Assembly: GCA_937975765.1 (NCBI GenBank)
Contig: CALJUR010000019.1
Span: 1-64,000, forward strand
Direction of reading: 5' to 3'
Origin: an uncultured Myxococcales bacterium
GTDB taxonomy: Bacteria; Myxococcota_A; UBA9042; DTJE01
Length of the DNA stretch: 64,000 bases
Positions 17,230-25,493 of the stretch are shown piece after piece (position 1 is the stretch's first letter; every line of letters starts with the position of its first letter). The notes under the pieces are model-generated. The model was not told the DNA's origin. It saw only the letters and a list, made by a program, of their open reading frames with translations, and searched no databases. Position numbers and translations under genes: made by a program.

Positions 17230-18273
17230 TTACCCCTTCTTCCGCCAGCGGGCGCCCGGTCCCCGGCCCAGGCACTCGACCCGGTCGGCCGCCTTCAGGT
17301 CCCGCAGCACGCGCCGCACCATGTCGTGGCTGACCTCGGGGCACGCGCGCTGGAGGTCGCCGAGCGTGAAGTCGCCCGCGAACGCGCGCACCGCCTCCTG
17401 GACGCGGTCGGTCTTGGCGCCCTTCGGTGCCGCGACCTCGCCCACGCGGCGCTCGAATTCCCTGTACGCGGTCTTCAGGATGAACAGCACGAAGTGGATG
17501 TAGGGCCACGGGTCGTGCTTCCCCTCGTGCCACCGCTGCGAACTCGCCTCGATCGTCTCGTAGTAGCGTTCCTTGTTCTCCTCGATCAGGCGTTCGAGGC
17601 TGATGTATCGCCCGACCTCGAAGCCGAGGTGGTAGCACTGCAGCAGGAGCAGCAGGCGCGACACGCGCCCGTTCCCGTCGCGGAACGGATGCACGCACAG
17701 GAAGTCGAGGTTGAACGCGGCGAGCGCGACCAGGGGGTGTGTCCACCGTTCGCGCAGGCACCGGTCCCACGACGCGACCAGTTCCGCCATCGCGGCCGGC
17801 GTCGCCGCCGCCGGCACGGTCCGGAAGCGGACCCGCTCGCGGCCTTCCGGGTGCTTCTCGATGATGTCGCCGTCCCGCTCCTTGTAGCGGCCGGCATCCC
17901 AGATCTCCCCCCGCGCCATCCGGTGCAGGCGCAGCACGGTCTCCTCGGCCAGGGGCAGTCTCGCGCCCTGCTCGTGGATCAGGGCGAGCGCGTCGCGGTA
18001 GCCACGCACCTCCTCCTCGTCGCGATCGCGCAGGAGCGGGCGTCCGAACACGACCGTCGCCACGCGCGCCGCATCGATCCGGACGCCCTCGATCCGGTTC
18101 GACGACACGGCGCTCTCGACCAGCGCGTGCTCGCGCAGCGCCTTCAGCCGCTGCGGGGCCTGGCGGGTGAACAGATCCTGGCGGCCCCTCGATTCGGCCA
18201 GGTCCGTCAGGTACCAGACCGCGGTCGCCGGCACCGGTGGCGGGTTGGCCTCGAACTGTTTCAGGGTGTTCAT
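17230..18273 (-). CDS. Fic-domain protein (AMPylator/deAMPylator type) with C-terminal winged helix
   Basis: A 347-residue protein with the exact Fic active-site loop HPFRDGNGRVSR (H195 to R206). An N-terminal inhibitory motif S58-N-R-I-E62-G matches the (S/T)xxxE(G/N) helix of class II Fic proteins. The C-terminal ~80 residues look like a winged helix (DFTLGDLQRACPEVSHDMVR), typical of the soluble Fic/DUF4172-like family. Such enzymes transfer AMP from ATP to a target Tyr, Ser or Thr, or remove it, and the glutamate E62 would hold the enzyme off. ATG 18273 has GAGG seven bases before it; upstream in-frame ATGs do not. It stands alone between gene remnants, so it may have arrived by transfer. 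The target is unknown. Confidence 0.92.
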   Translation of the reverse strand: MNTLKQFEANPPPVPATAVWYLTDLAESRGRQDLFTRQAPQRLKALREHALVESAVSSNRIEGVRIDAARVATVVFGRPLLRDRDEEEVRGYRDALALIHEQGARLPLAEETVLRLHRMARGEIWDAGRYKERDGDIIEKHPEGRERVRFRTVPAAATPAAMAELVASWDRCLRERWTHPLVALAAFNLDFLCVHPFRDGNGRVSRLLLLLQCYHLGFEVGRYISLERLIEENKERYYETIEASSQRWHEGKHDPWPYIHFVLFILKTAYREFERRVGEVAAPKGAKTDRVQEAVRAFAGDFTLGDLQRACPEVSHDMVRRVLRDLKAADRVECLGRGPGARWRKKG

Positions 18274-18422
18274 CGCTCGACCTCGTGAGCAGGTCCGGTC
18301 GCGCCCGACAACATTACCCCCTCTTTTACCCCGATTCCCGGCCCGCCGCCAGGGCGCGGGCAGCGGTTCGACGGCCGGGTTCGTGCGCATCGCCAGCGAA
18401 ATCGGGGTCGAATGGGGGCCGG

Positions 18423-18938
18423 TCACGGCGCGAGCGCGAAGGGAATGTCCGAACGGTAGCCCTGGAGCCGGATGACCGACTCCAGGAAGCCTCCCTGCAC
18501 CGGATCCTTCCGGCCGGTCCAGCACGCGCGCCCCACCAGCACGGGCAGGACCAGGCGTTCATCCGAGTCCGGATCCAGCGGCACCTCGACGTCGAGTTCC
18601 CAGGCATCGATGCCCGCGAATCGGACCGGCCGCACCGTGCGGACCGGGCCGCGCAGGAACGCCAGGCAGCCGGGATCCCCGGGGAGGGTCAGCAGGCAGG
18701 CCATGCGGGACAGGTCGATTCGATCCCCCAGCACGTCGGTGACCTGGGTCGCCATCCGGCTGGGACTGTCGTCCTCCTCGCCTCCGGGGCCCGCGTCCGT
18801 CGCGATCGCCGACACACGCCAGGGTGCCATCTGATCCACGACGTACGTTGCGCGGCACAGGCAGAACCGGGTGTCGTCGAACGTCAGTTCCCGGTCCCCG
18901 ATGCGCACGGTGGTCCATGCCTCGTTGCCGTCGGGCAT
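18423..18938 (-). CDS. Small hypothetical protein, possibly 5'-truncated
   Basis: About 171 residues from the ATG at 18938 (a GTG at 18950 is an alternative); neither start has a clear ribosome site. The sequence has regular hydrophobic strands (RFAGIDAWELDVEVPL, ERLVLPVLVGRACW) and two cysteine-containing segments but no family I recognise. The reading frame stays open upstream into DNA that codes for a TrkA fragment on the other strand. A break in homology there, near 18950, may therefore have removed the true start. It could be an intact short gene or the tail of a longer one. Confidence 0.45.
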   Translation of the reverse strand: MPDGNEAWTTVRIGDRELTFDDTRFCLCRATYVVDQMAPWRVSAIATDAGPGGEEDDSPSRMATQVTDVLGDRIDLSRMACLLTLPGDPGCLAFLRGPVRTVRPVRFAGIDAWELDVEVPLDPDSDERLVLPVLVGRACWTGRKDPVQGGFLESVIRLQGYRSDIPFALAP

Positions 18939-18953
18939 CACCGTGGACACAAA

Positions 18954-19373
18954 CTGGGCGTCCAGCACATCGTGGCGCGGTCGCACTCCGACCTGCATTC
19001 GCAGGTGCTGCACACGGTCGGCGCCGAGCGCACCCTGGACCCCGAGGACGAGATGGGGCTGCGCCTGGCGCAGGAGATCTTCGCCCCGGACGTCCACGCC
19101 CGGCTGCGCCTGTCCACCGGGCAGGAGGTCGTCGAGGTCCGCGTCCACCGGAGCCTGGTGGGGAAGACCATCGCCGAGCTGAACTTTCGCCAGAAGTACC
19201 GGCTGAACATCGTCGCGATCAAGCGGCCCCGTCCCGGGTTCGCGCCGGGGGACGGCTCACCGGATGCCTGGGAGGTGGTCCAGTTGCCCGCCCCGTCGGA
19301 CGTGATGCGGGACGGCGACGTGCTGGTGCTGATCGGCGATGCCGAGATGGTTCGGACCTTCCTGGATCTCTAG
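18954..19373 (+). pseudogene. 3' half of a trkA/ktrA-type K+ transport regulator
   Basis: The translated sequence starts abruptly at LGVQHIVARSHSDLHSQVL, which belongs to the middle of the first RCK/Rossmann domain. It continues through TLDPEDEMGLRLAQEI into a full TrkA_C (RCK_C) domain (SLVGKTIAELNFRQKY, then DGDVLVLIGDAEMVR) and a normal stop. The N-terminal nucleotide-binding half, with its glycine motif, is missing, and no start codon or ribosome site stands at the break. Intact relatives are about 220 residues; some 140 remain. The stop overlaps the stop of the convergent LysR gene through a shared CTAG. Probably non-functional. Confidence 0.75.
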
Positions 19374-20278
19374 CCGGGGGCGATCCCCAGGCGCAGGCGC
19401 GCACGCTCGATGATGGTGGCCACCAGCGGATGGCGTACCCGGCGTTCCAGCGAGATCACGTAGTACGGTTCCCGGACGCCCTCCAGGCTTCCGACGGCCC
19501 GGACGTGGTGGGTCTCCTCGACCTCCGGGGCGAGGACCTCGCGGACGGGGAACAGCCCTCGCCCCAGGGCCCCGAACGTCCTCATCAGGCCGGCGTCATC
19601 GACCTCGACCTTCGCGATGCTGTCGATCGCCTTCTCGGCCAGCCACCGGTCGATGGCCCGCCGGAGGTTCGTGCCCTGGGGGGGCAGGATCAGCGGGGCG
19701 CCCTGCAGGGAGGCAGGAAACCCGGGTTCGTACCGCGCGGCCAGTCCCCGCGTCCCGTACAGGATCATCCCGGTATCGCCCAGGAGGTGCGAGTGCACGC
19801 GGTACGGCGTGGCCCGCTCGGGGGCCTGGTCGGCCAGCACCATCTGGACCTGGTTCCGTGACAGCGTGCCCAGCAGGTCGTTGAAGTCGCCGTGGCGGAT
19901 CTCCAGCGCGACCTCGCCCGCGGCCTGGAATACCGGCTCCAGCACGCGGTAGACGATCGTCTTCGGCAGCGAGCCCAGGACCCCGACGCGGAACACCTCC
20001 CGGTGGGGCCGGGCGCGTCCGCGCGCCACGTCGACCAGCTCCGCTCCCAGTCGGAAGATGTCCTCGGCATACTGGGCCATCTCGGTACCGAAAGGCGTCA
20101 GCACGAGACGCCGCCCCTTCCGCTCGAACAGGTTCTCGCCCAGGAAATCCTCCAGGGCGCGCAGCTGGGCGCTGAGCGTCGAATGCGTCACGTGCAGCTC
20201 CCGCGCCGCGGCCGTCAGGCTGCCCTCCCGGGCGATGATCCAGAAGCAGTGCAGGTGGTGGTAGTTCAGCCAGTCCAT
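19370..20278 (-). CDS. LysR-family regulator of the NhaR type
   Basis: A 302-residue LysR-type protein. The N-terminus MDWLNYHHLHCFWIIAREGS is close to what I recall for NhaR, the Na+-responsive activator of nhaA. The winged HTH covers residues 1-60 (SLTAAARELHVTHSTLSAQL), followed by a two-lobed effector domain. GGAGGAG precedes the ATG at 20278. It is divergent from the USP-KamA operon with 143 bases between, the normal arrangement for a LysR protein and its target. In proteobacteria NhaR responds to Na+ and pH; here it may sense ionic stress and switch on the operon. No antiporter gene is in the window. That it regulates the divergent operon is inference from position. Confidence 0.87.
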   Translation of the reverse strand: MDWLNYHHLHCFWIIAREGSLTAAARELHVTHSTLSAQLRALEDFLGENLFERKGRRLVLTPFGTEMAQYAEDIFRLGAELVDVARGRARPHREVFRVGVLGSLPKTIVYRVLEPVFQAAGEVALEIRHGDFNDLLGTLSRNQVQMVLADQAPERATPYRVHSHLLGDTGMILYGTRGLAARYEPGFPASLQGAPLILPPQGTNLRRAIDRWLAEKAIDSIAKVEVDDAGLMRTFGALGRGLFPVREVLAPEVEETHHVRAVGSLEGVREPYYVISLERRVRHPLVATIIERARLRLGIAPG

Positions 20279-20335
20279 GGCTCCTCCGCGCGTGTCCTCA
20301 GCCGCCTGGGCTACATGTCGAAAATTACCACAAGA

Positions 20336-20383
20336 GATGTTCAATCTTCGTGATTTACATCAGGACGCGCCGTCGCCTATCCT
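20336..20383 (+). promoter_or_regulatory. Divergent regulatory region of the nhaR-like gene and the USP-KamA operon
   Basis: The only AT-rich stretch of the 143-base gap. A GATGT...ACATC inverted repeat (20336-20340 and 20357-20361, 16 bases apart) is a plausible LysR-type binding site. TTTACA (20354-20359), an 18-base spacer and TATCCT (20378-20383) make a reasonable sigma-70 promoter toward the USP gene at 20422. The dyad overlaps the -35 element, as for a LysR activator or repressor site. No binding data; pattern only. Confidence 0.5.
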
Positions 20384-20421
20384 GGGACCGGTACCGACCC
20401 GCGGCCAACGGAGTTCGAGCT

Positions 20422-21201
20422 ATGACGAATCCAGCCGGGAACCCGTCTCTCATGGATGCGACGGGGCGCAGGCGACGGGGAGCGACCGCGGCCGTCGGCC
20501 CGCAACCGGACGACAGGCGGATTCCTCCCGTCGTGCTGGTCATGGGCGCTTCGGTGCGATCCAGCGAGGCGCTGGTTCGTGCCGGCGACATCGCTCGCCG
20601 CATCGAGGCGCCACTGTTCGTGGCTGGCTGCCTGGCTGCCGTCCCGGCCGGCGAACCGGCACGCGCGCGCCGGGATGCCGACTCCACCCGGGCGGCGTCC
20701 AGGGAGGACGCGACCTGCGCGAAGAGGATCTGGCGCTGGTGCAATCGGCATCTCGTCGACTCGCTGCCTGCCGAGCAGGTCCGGGTCCTGAGGGGCGGCC
20801 TGGCCGGGATTGCGGCGAAGGTCGTCCGGGAGACGGGCGCGCAATTGGTCGTCGTCCCCGAGGAGGACGTCCAGGCCGGGGACGAGTTCGCCGCCATCGT
20901 CGTCGAGGCCGGGGTCTCGGTGCTGCTGGCGCGGGCATCGAGGCCCAGGACCACCTTGCTGGCTGCGGCAGGACAGGATACCGGCCGCCTGTCGATGCGA
21001 TCCGGTGATGCCGGGTCCGTCCTGGACCTGGCCAGGCAGCAGGAAGCCGACCTGGTCGTGGTGGGCCATCGCCGGAGGACGTGGATCGAGAACGTGTTCG
21101 GCAGGGAGGTCGCCGCCGGGATGGCCGGCCAGGCATTGCGAACCGTGCGGGTGGTTCCGGTCGCCCGCCCGACCCGCAACTCGAGAGGGGTGATGACATG
21201 A
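20422..21201 (+). CDS. Universal-stress-protein-like tandem domain protein
   Basis: A 259-residue protein with one full USP-like alpha/beta domain (about residues 35-175, beginning PPVVLVMGASVRSSEAL) and a second, shortened one (to the end, with DLVVVGHRRR and an FGREVAAGMAGQALRTVRVVPV tail). The usual ATP-binding G-x2-G-x9-G pattern is not clean in either half, so nucleotide binding is doubtful. GGAG lies upstream of the ATG at 20422. Its stop overlaps the start of the KamA-like gene by four bases (ATGA), so it leads the operon. Such proteins often accompany transporters and metabolic enzymes needed under stress; the specific role is unknown. Confidence 0.75.
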   Translation: MTNPAGNPSLMDATGRRRRGATAAVGPQPDDRRIPPVVLVMGASVRSSEALVRAGDIARRIEAPLFVAGCLAAVPAGEPARARRDADSTRAASREDATCAKRIWRWCNRHLVDSLPAEQVRVLRGGLAGIAAKVVRETGAQLVVVPEEDVQAGDEFAAIVVEAGVSVLLARASRPRTTLLAAAGQDTGRLSMRSGDAGSVLDLARQQEADLVVVGHRRRTWIENVFGREVAAGMAGQALRTVRVVPVARPTRNSRGVMT

Positions 21202-23003
21202 CGACGAAGACCCTGTCCTCTTCCTACACGATCGATCGCCTGCAGCGAAGCGGGGATCGGATCCTCGCGAGCCTGGCCGAGGCCGGGACGCAGGACGAGG
21301 CCCGTGCGTGCCTGGTCGAATGGGCGTCGCGGCTGCAGTTCGAGACGGTCGGATCGCAGGGTGACAGTGACGCTCCCGCCACCCACGTCGTGCGGGACTG
21401 CGCGCGGGCCCTGCGGGGCATGTGCCACCTGCGCTCCGATGCGAACAGTGGGTTCAGCGTGGTCCAGGCATTGTGGGACGTGGCGCGCGGGCAGCCTCGC
21501 GACGACCTCGGCCCCGGGTTCCTGGCCGAGATGACGCACCTGTTCGACGGGCTGGCTGGGCGTGCGACCGGCCTGCCCGAGGTCGCCGAGGATGCGGATG
21601 AGGGTCCGCCGTTGCAGGGGAGGGCGGCCGCCTTGAAGCGCTCGGACGAGCTGGACCGGCTGTGGGATCGGGTCGAGGCCACGATGGCCCGCTACGAGGA
21701 CGGCTTGTCCCCGGAGGCCATCGCACGCCGGGAGAAGCGGCGGCGGGAGATCCAGGACGCGCTGGGGGCGTCGGACGCGGATTTCGCGGACTGGAACTGG
21801 CAGGTCCGGCAGATCGCCAAGGACGCCCCGTCCCTGGAGCGGCTGGTCCCGCTGGCGGACGACGAGCGGCAGGCGATCCTGTCGGGCCGGGCAGGCGGCC
21901 TTCCCTTCGGCGTCACGCCCTACTACGCGTCGCTGATGGACGATGCCCCCGGGTCGGGACGGGACCGCGCCATTCGCGCCCAGGTCATCCCCCCCGCCGA
22001 CTACGTGGAACGGATGCGCGCCGACCGGGAGAACCGGGGCTGCGCCTTCGACTTCATGCTGGAACGCGACACCTCGCCGGTGGACCTGGTGACCCGGCGG
22101 TACCCGGCGATCGCCATCCTGAAGCCCTTCAATACCTGCCCGCAGATCTGCGTCTACTGCCAGCGGAACTGGGAGATCGACGACGCCATGGCCGGGGGCG
22201 CGCTGGCCAGCCCCGAGGCCATCGACGGCGCGCTGGCCTACCTGTCCGACCACCCCGCGATTCGCGAGGTCCTGGTGACCGGCGGCGACCCGCTGGGCCT
22301 GTCGGACGAGGATCTCCTTCCCATCCTGCGGCGCGTCGCCGACCTGCCGCACGTGGAGGTCATCCGGATCGGCACGCGGACGCCCGTGACCCTGCCCTCG
22401 CGGATCACCCCCGCGCTGGCCGAGGCGCTGGGGGCCCTGCGGGTTCCTGGGCGCAGGGAGGTCTGCGTCGTCACCCACGTCGAGCACCCGTACGAGGTCA
22501 CCCCGGACCTGGTGCAGGCCGTGGATCGGCTGCGCCGCCAGGGGATCGCCGTCTTCAACCAGCTGGTGTACACCTTCTACGTGTCGCGGCGGTTCGAGGC
22601 CGCGAAACTGCGGCTGCTGCTGCGGCGGGCGGGGATCGACCCGTACTACACCTTCCTGCCCAAGGGGAAGGAGGAGACCCGGAACTACCGGGTGCCCGTC
22701 GCACGCCTGTCGCAGGAGCAGAAGGAGGAGGCGCGGCTGCTGCCCGGGTCCAGGCGGACCGACGAGGCGGTGTACAACGTGCCTGGCCTGGGAAAGAACT
22801 ACCTTCGGGCTGCGCAGCACCGGGACCTGATCGGGGTCCTTGCGGACGGGTCCCGGGTCTACGAGTTCCATCCCTGGGAAAAGGGCGTGGCGTCGCGCGC
22901 GTCGTACGTCGGCACCGATACGCCCATCCTGGACTACCTCGAACGGCTGCAGCAGATAGGAGAGGACCCCGATGAGTACGCAGGCATCTGGTACTACTAC
23001 TAG
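21198..23003 (+). CDS. KamA-family radical SAM aminomutase (lysine/glutamate 2,3-aminomutase-like) with long N-terminal extension
   Basis: A 601-residue protein. The radical-SAM cluster motif C314-x3-C318-x2-C321 (CPQICVYC) binds a [4Fe-4S] centre and SAM. LVTGGDPLGL and HVEHPYEV fit the KamA core. K533 in VPGLGKNYL stands where lysine 2,3-aminomutase holds its PLP lysine (GGGK). Members move an alpha-amino group to the beta position, making beta-lysine or beta-glutamate. The substrate is undecided: the core is divergent (PKGKEETRNYRVP, EFHPWEKG) and about 200 residues precede it, well beyond the ~350-450 of typical enzymes. It overlaps the USP gene by four bases and the aminotransferase gene by 32 bases, so it is co-translated with both. 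The radical chemistry suggests low-oxygen activity. Confidence 0.88.
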   Translation: MTTKTLSSSYTIDRLQRSGDRILASLAEAGTQDEARACLVEWASRLQFETVGSQGDSDAPATHVVRDCARALRGMCHLRSDANSGFSVVQALWDVARGQPRDDLGPGFLAEMTHLFDGLAGRATGLPEVAEDADEGPPLQGRAAALKRSDELDRLWDRVEATMARYEDGLSPEAIARREKRRREIQDALGASDADFADWNWQVRQIAKDAPSLERLVPLADDERQAILSGRAGGLPFGVTPYYASLMDDAPGSGRDRAIRAQVIPPADYVERMRADRENRGCAFDFMLERDTSPVDLVTRRYPAIAILKPFNTCPQICVYCQRNWEIDDAMAGGALASPEAIDGALAYLSDHPAIREVLVTGGDPLGLSDEDLLPILRRVADLPHVEVIRIGTRTPVTLPSRITPALAEALGALRVPGRREVCVVTHVEHPYEVTPDLVQAVDRLRRQGIAVFNQLVYTFYVSRRFEAAKLRLLLRRAGIDPYYTFLPKGKEETRNYRVPVARLSQEQKEEARLLPGSRRTDEAVYNVPGLGKNYLRAAQHRDLIGVLADGSRVYEFHPWEKGVASRASYVGTDTPILDYLERLQQIGEDPDEYAGIWYYY

Positions 23004-24333
23004 CATCGACGGTTTGCGGGCGCCCGACGGTCGCTGGATCGGCAGCCTGAACCTGAACGTGCGCGGCACCGGCGAATCCGCCACCCTGGCCATCCAGGAT
23101 CGCTGCCGGCGCATGCGACGGGATGGCGGCTCCCTGTACAACCTGGGGCTGGGGCAGTCGCCCTTCCCGGTCCCGAGGCCGGTGGTGGAGGCGCTGAAGG
23201 TCCACGCCTCCGAGAAGGACTACCTGCCCGTCCGCGGCCTGCCGGCGCTGCAGGAGGCCGTCGCGGGCTTCCACCGGCGGGTCGACGGGATCGAGGCCGA
23301 CCCCGACCTGGTGCTGATCGGGCCCGGCTCGAAGGAACTGATGTTCCTGCTGCAGATCTGCTTCTACGGCGAGCTGATCCTTCCATCCCCGTGCTGGGTG
23401 TCCTACGGCCCGCAGGCGAGGATTCTCGGCAAGCAGATCCGCGTGCTGCCGACGACCTTCGAGGAGCGATGGCAGGTCACGGCCGAACGGCTGGAAGGAT
23501 TCCTGGCCTCGGAACACGACGCCAGCCGGCCCAGGATCCTGGTGCTGAACTATCCCGGCAATCCCGACGGCCTGACCTACTCCGAGGCGCAGTTGGCCGC
23601 GATCGCCGAGGTCGCCGCCCGCTTCGGGGTGATCCTGCTCTCGGACGAGATCTACGGGCAGATCCACCACCGGGGGGAGCACGTCTCCATCGCGCGGTTC
23701 CACCCGGCGGGCACCATCGTGTCGTCCGGGCTGTCGAAATGGTGCGGCGCGGGTGGCTGGCGGCTGGGCACGATGACCTTCCCCCCCGCCCTGGCGTGGC
23801 TGGCGGATGCCATGGCGTCGGTCGCCAGCGAGACGTACACGTCGGTCTGCGCTCCGGTCCAGTATGCCGCGGTGCAGGCGTTCAAGGGGGGGGTCGAGAT
23901 CGAGCGCTACCTGCGGAACGTGCGGAGGATCCTGGCGGGGCTGGGGGCCCGGGTGCACGACACGCTGGTGTCGGCGGGGATCCGGGTGCACGCGCCCGAA
24001 GGCGCCTTCTACCTGTTCCTGGATTTCGAGCCCCTGCGCGCGAGCCTGGCGCGGCGGGGCGTCCGGGACAGCCCGACCCTGGCCGAGCGGCTGATGACGG
24101 AGGCGTCGGTGGCGGTCCTGCCCGGGGTGCCCTTCGAGCGGCCCGCATCGGAACTGACCCTGCGACTGGCGTACGTCGACTTCGACGGGGGAGCCGCACT
24201 GGCCGCCAGCGAGGCCGTGGCGGCCGACCAGCCGTTGCCCGAAAACTTCTACGAGAGGTACTGCGCCCGGACCCTGCAGGGGTGCAGGCGAATCGCCGAC
24301 TGGCTGCAGGCGCCTGAGGCAGCGGTCGGGTGA
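22972..24333 (+). CDS. Class I/II PLP-dependent aminotransferase
   Basis: A 453-residue fold-type-I enzyme. K256 in SSGLSKWCGAGGWRLG is the PLP lysine. NYPGNPDGLTY and LLSDEIYGQI carry the Asn and Asp/Tyr that bind the cofactor, and the substrate-carboxylate Arg is in ELTLRLAYVDFD. The start overlaps the KamA gene by 32 bases, and the amidohydrolase gene follows after 16 bases. In context it may transaminate the product or precursor of the aminomutase, giving a beta-keto or omega-aldehyde acid, or supply the amino donor. The family is broad and the sequence does not tell the substrate. The unusually tight packing with KamA suggests a shared intermediate. Confidence 0.87.
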   Translation: MSTQASGTTTSIDGLRAPDGRWIGSLNLNVRGTGESATLAIQDRCRRMRRDGGSLYNLGLGQSPFPVPRPVVEALKVHASEKDYLPVRGLPALQEAVAGFHRRVDGIEADPDLVLIGPGSKELMFLLQICFYGELILPSPCWVSYGPQARILGKQIRVLPTTFEERWQVTAERLEGFLASEHDASRPRILVLNYPGNPDGLTYSEAQLAAIAEVAARFGVILLSDEIYGQIHHRGEHVSIARFHPAGTIVSSGLSKWCGAGGWRLGTMTFPPALAWLADAMASVASETYTSVCAPVQYAAVQAFKGGVEIERYLRNVRRILAGLGARVHDTLVSAGIRVHAPEGAFYLFLDFEPLRASLARRGVRDSPTLAERLMTEASVAVLPGVPFERPASELTLRLAYVDFDGGAALAASEAVAADQPLPENFYERYCARTLQGCRRIADWLQAPEAAVG

Positions 24334-24349
24334 CCCGCGGAGGGATGCG

Positions 24350-25393
24350 ATGGCCCGGATGGCACAGGAACCCGTGCCGGTGTTCTTCCACCCCGACCAG
24401 TTGACCCATCGGCCTCTGCTGGAATGGGCGTTCGGGCGCCGGCTTCGGCACCCCGAGACCTCCCGCCGCGCCGAGAACATCCTGCGGTCGCTGAAGCGCC
24501 ATCCCCGGTGGTTCGCCCTCCGCCCGCCCCGCCAGATGCCGCTGTCCCTGATCCGGCGGGTGCACCACCACCGGCTGCTGACGCTGTACAAGACCGCCGA
24601 GTCCCTTCCCCCCGGGGAGACCTTCTACCCGTCGGTGTTCCCGAAGCGATCCCAGACCGTCGGAGACCCCTTCGACATCCACCAGGCCGGCTACTTCTGC
24701 TTCGACTCGGGGACCCCGCTGCACGCCCGGACCTGGGCGGCCGCGTCGTGCAGCGCTGCGTGCGCCCGGGAGGCCGCCGATGTCGTGCTGCGGGGGCGGG
24801 GTCGCCTGGCCTACGCGCTGTCGCGGCCCCCGGGGCACCACGCGTCCCGGGACCTCTTCGGCGGGTACTGCTACCTGAACAACGCCGCGCTGGCTGCCGT
24901 CCACCTGCGTCCGCTGGGGCGCATCGCGGTCCTGGACATCGACTTCCACCACGGGAACGGGACCCAGGACATCTTCTGGCGCGATGGCCACGTCCTGTAC
25001 GTCTCGATCCACGGCGACCCCCGGGACTTCTACCCCTACTTCTCGGGATGGGCTGCGGAGACCGGGGCCGGGCGGGGCGCCGGCTGCAACCTCAACCTGC
25101 CCCTTCCTGCGGGGACGGACAGCCAGACCTACCTCCGGGTCCTGAAGGAGGAGGCCCTGGCCCGCATCGCGGCCTTCGAGCCCGCAGCGCTGGTGGTTTC
25201 GGCCGGCTTCGACACCTGGCGGGGGGATCCGATCGGGCGGTTCGCGCTGGAGACGGACGCCTTCCGTGACATCGGGGCCGCCATCTGCGCCCTGGGGCGT
25301 CCCGTGGTCGTCGTGCAGGAGGGGGGATACGCGACGCAGGCCCTGGGCACCAATGTCGTGGCGTTCCTGAGGGGCCTGGCGCACGGTCTCTGA
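24350..25393 (+). CDS. Histone-deacetylase-fold amidohydrolase (acetylpolyamine amidohydrolase-like)
   Basis: A 347-residue zinc enzyme of the arginase/deacetylase fold. The catalytic His pair is H163/H164 in RPPGHHA. Zinc ligands are D198 and H200 in DIDFHHGNGT and an Asp in SAGFDTWRGDP. The transition-state Tyr is in QEGGY. Bacterial members remove acetyl or other short acyl groups from polyamines, acetyl-lysine or small amides. In this operon the substrate could be an N-acetylated diamine or beta-amino acid rather than a protein. It is the fourth gene of the USP-KamA-aminotransferase unit. A second, divergent copy of the same fold is fused to an acetyltransferase 1.6 kb downstream. Confidence 0.9.
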   Translation: MARMAQEPVPVFFHPDQLTHRPLLEWAFGRRLRHPETSRRAENILRSLKRHPRWFALRPPRQMPLSLIRRVHHHRLLTLYKTAESLPPGETFYPSVFPKRSQTVGDPFDIHQAGYFCFDSGTPLHARTWAAASCSAACAREAADVVLRGRGRLAYALSRPPGHHASRDLFGGYCYLNNAALAAVHLRPLGRIAVLDIDFHHGNGTQDIFWRDGHVLYVSIHGDPRDFYPYFSGWAAETGAGRGAGCNLNLPLPAGTDSQTYLRVLKEEALARIAAFEPAALVVSAGFDTWRGDPIGRFALETDAFRDIGAAICALGRPVVVVQEGGYATQALGTNVVAFLRGLAHGL

Positions 25394-25435
25394 CCCATCG
25401 CCCGTCGCCAGCCGGCCCGCGGCTCTCGACATCCA

Positions 25436-25464
25436 TTCAACGGGATGGTCGAAAGGAGTACACT
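25436..25464 (+). promoter_or_regulatory. Candidate promoter of the hybrid histidine kinase
   Basis: TTCAAC (25436-25441), a 17-base spacer and TACACT (25459-25464) precede the kinase start at 25494. The local drop in GC supports a promoter between the amidohydrolase stop and the kinase gene. Weakly matched -35; no other evidence. Confidence 0.35.
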
Positions 25465-25493
25465 CTGCTCAACCTCACAGGGTTGGGACGAAG

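Noticed and set aside
18237..18953. Forward open frame upstream of the TrkA half read as its N-terminus
   Set aside because: The translation lacks any Rossmann motif and lies antisense to another gene; homology begins only at about 18954.
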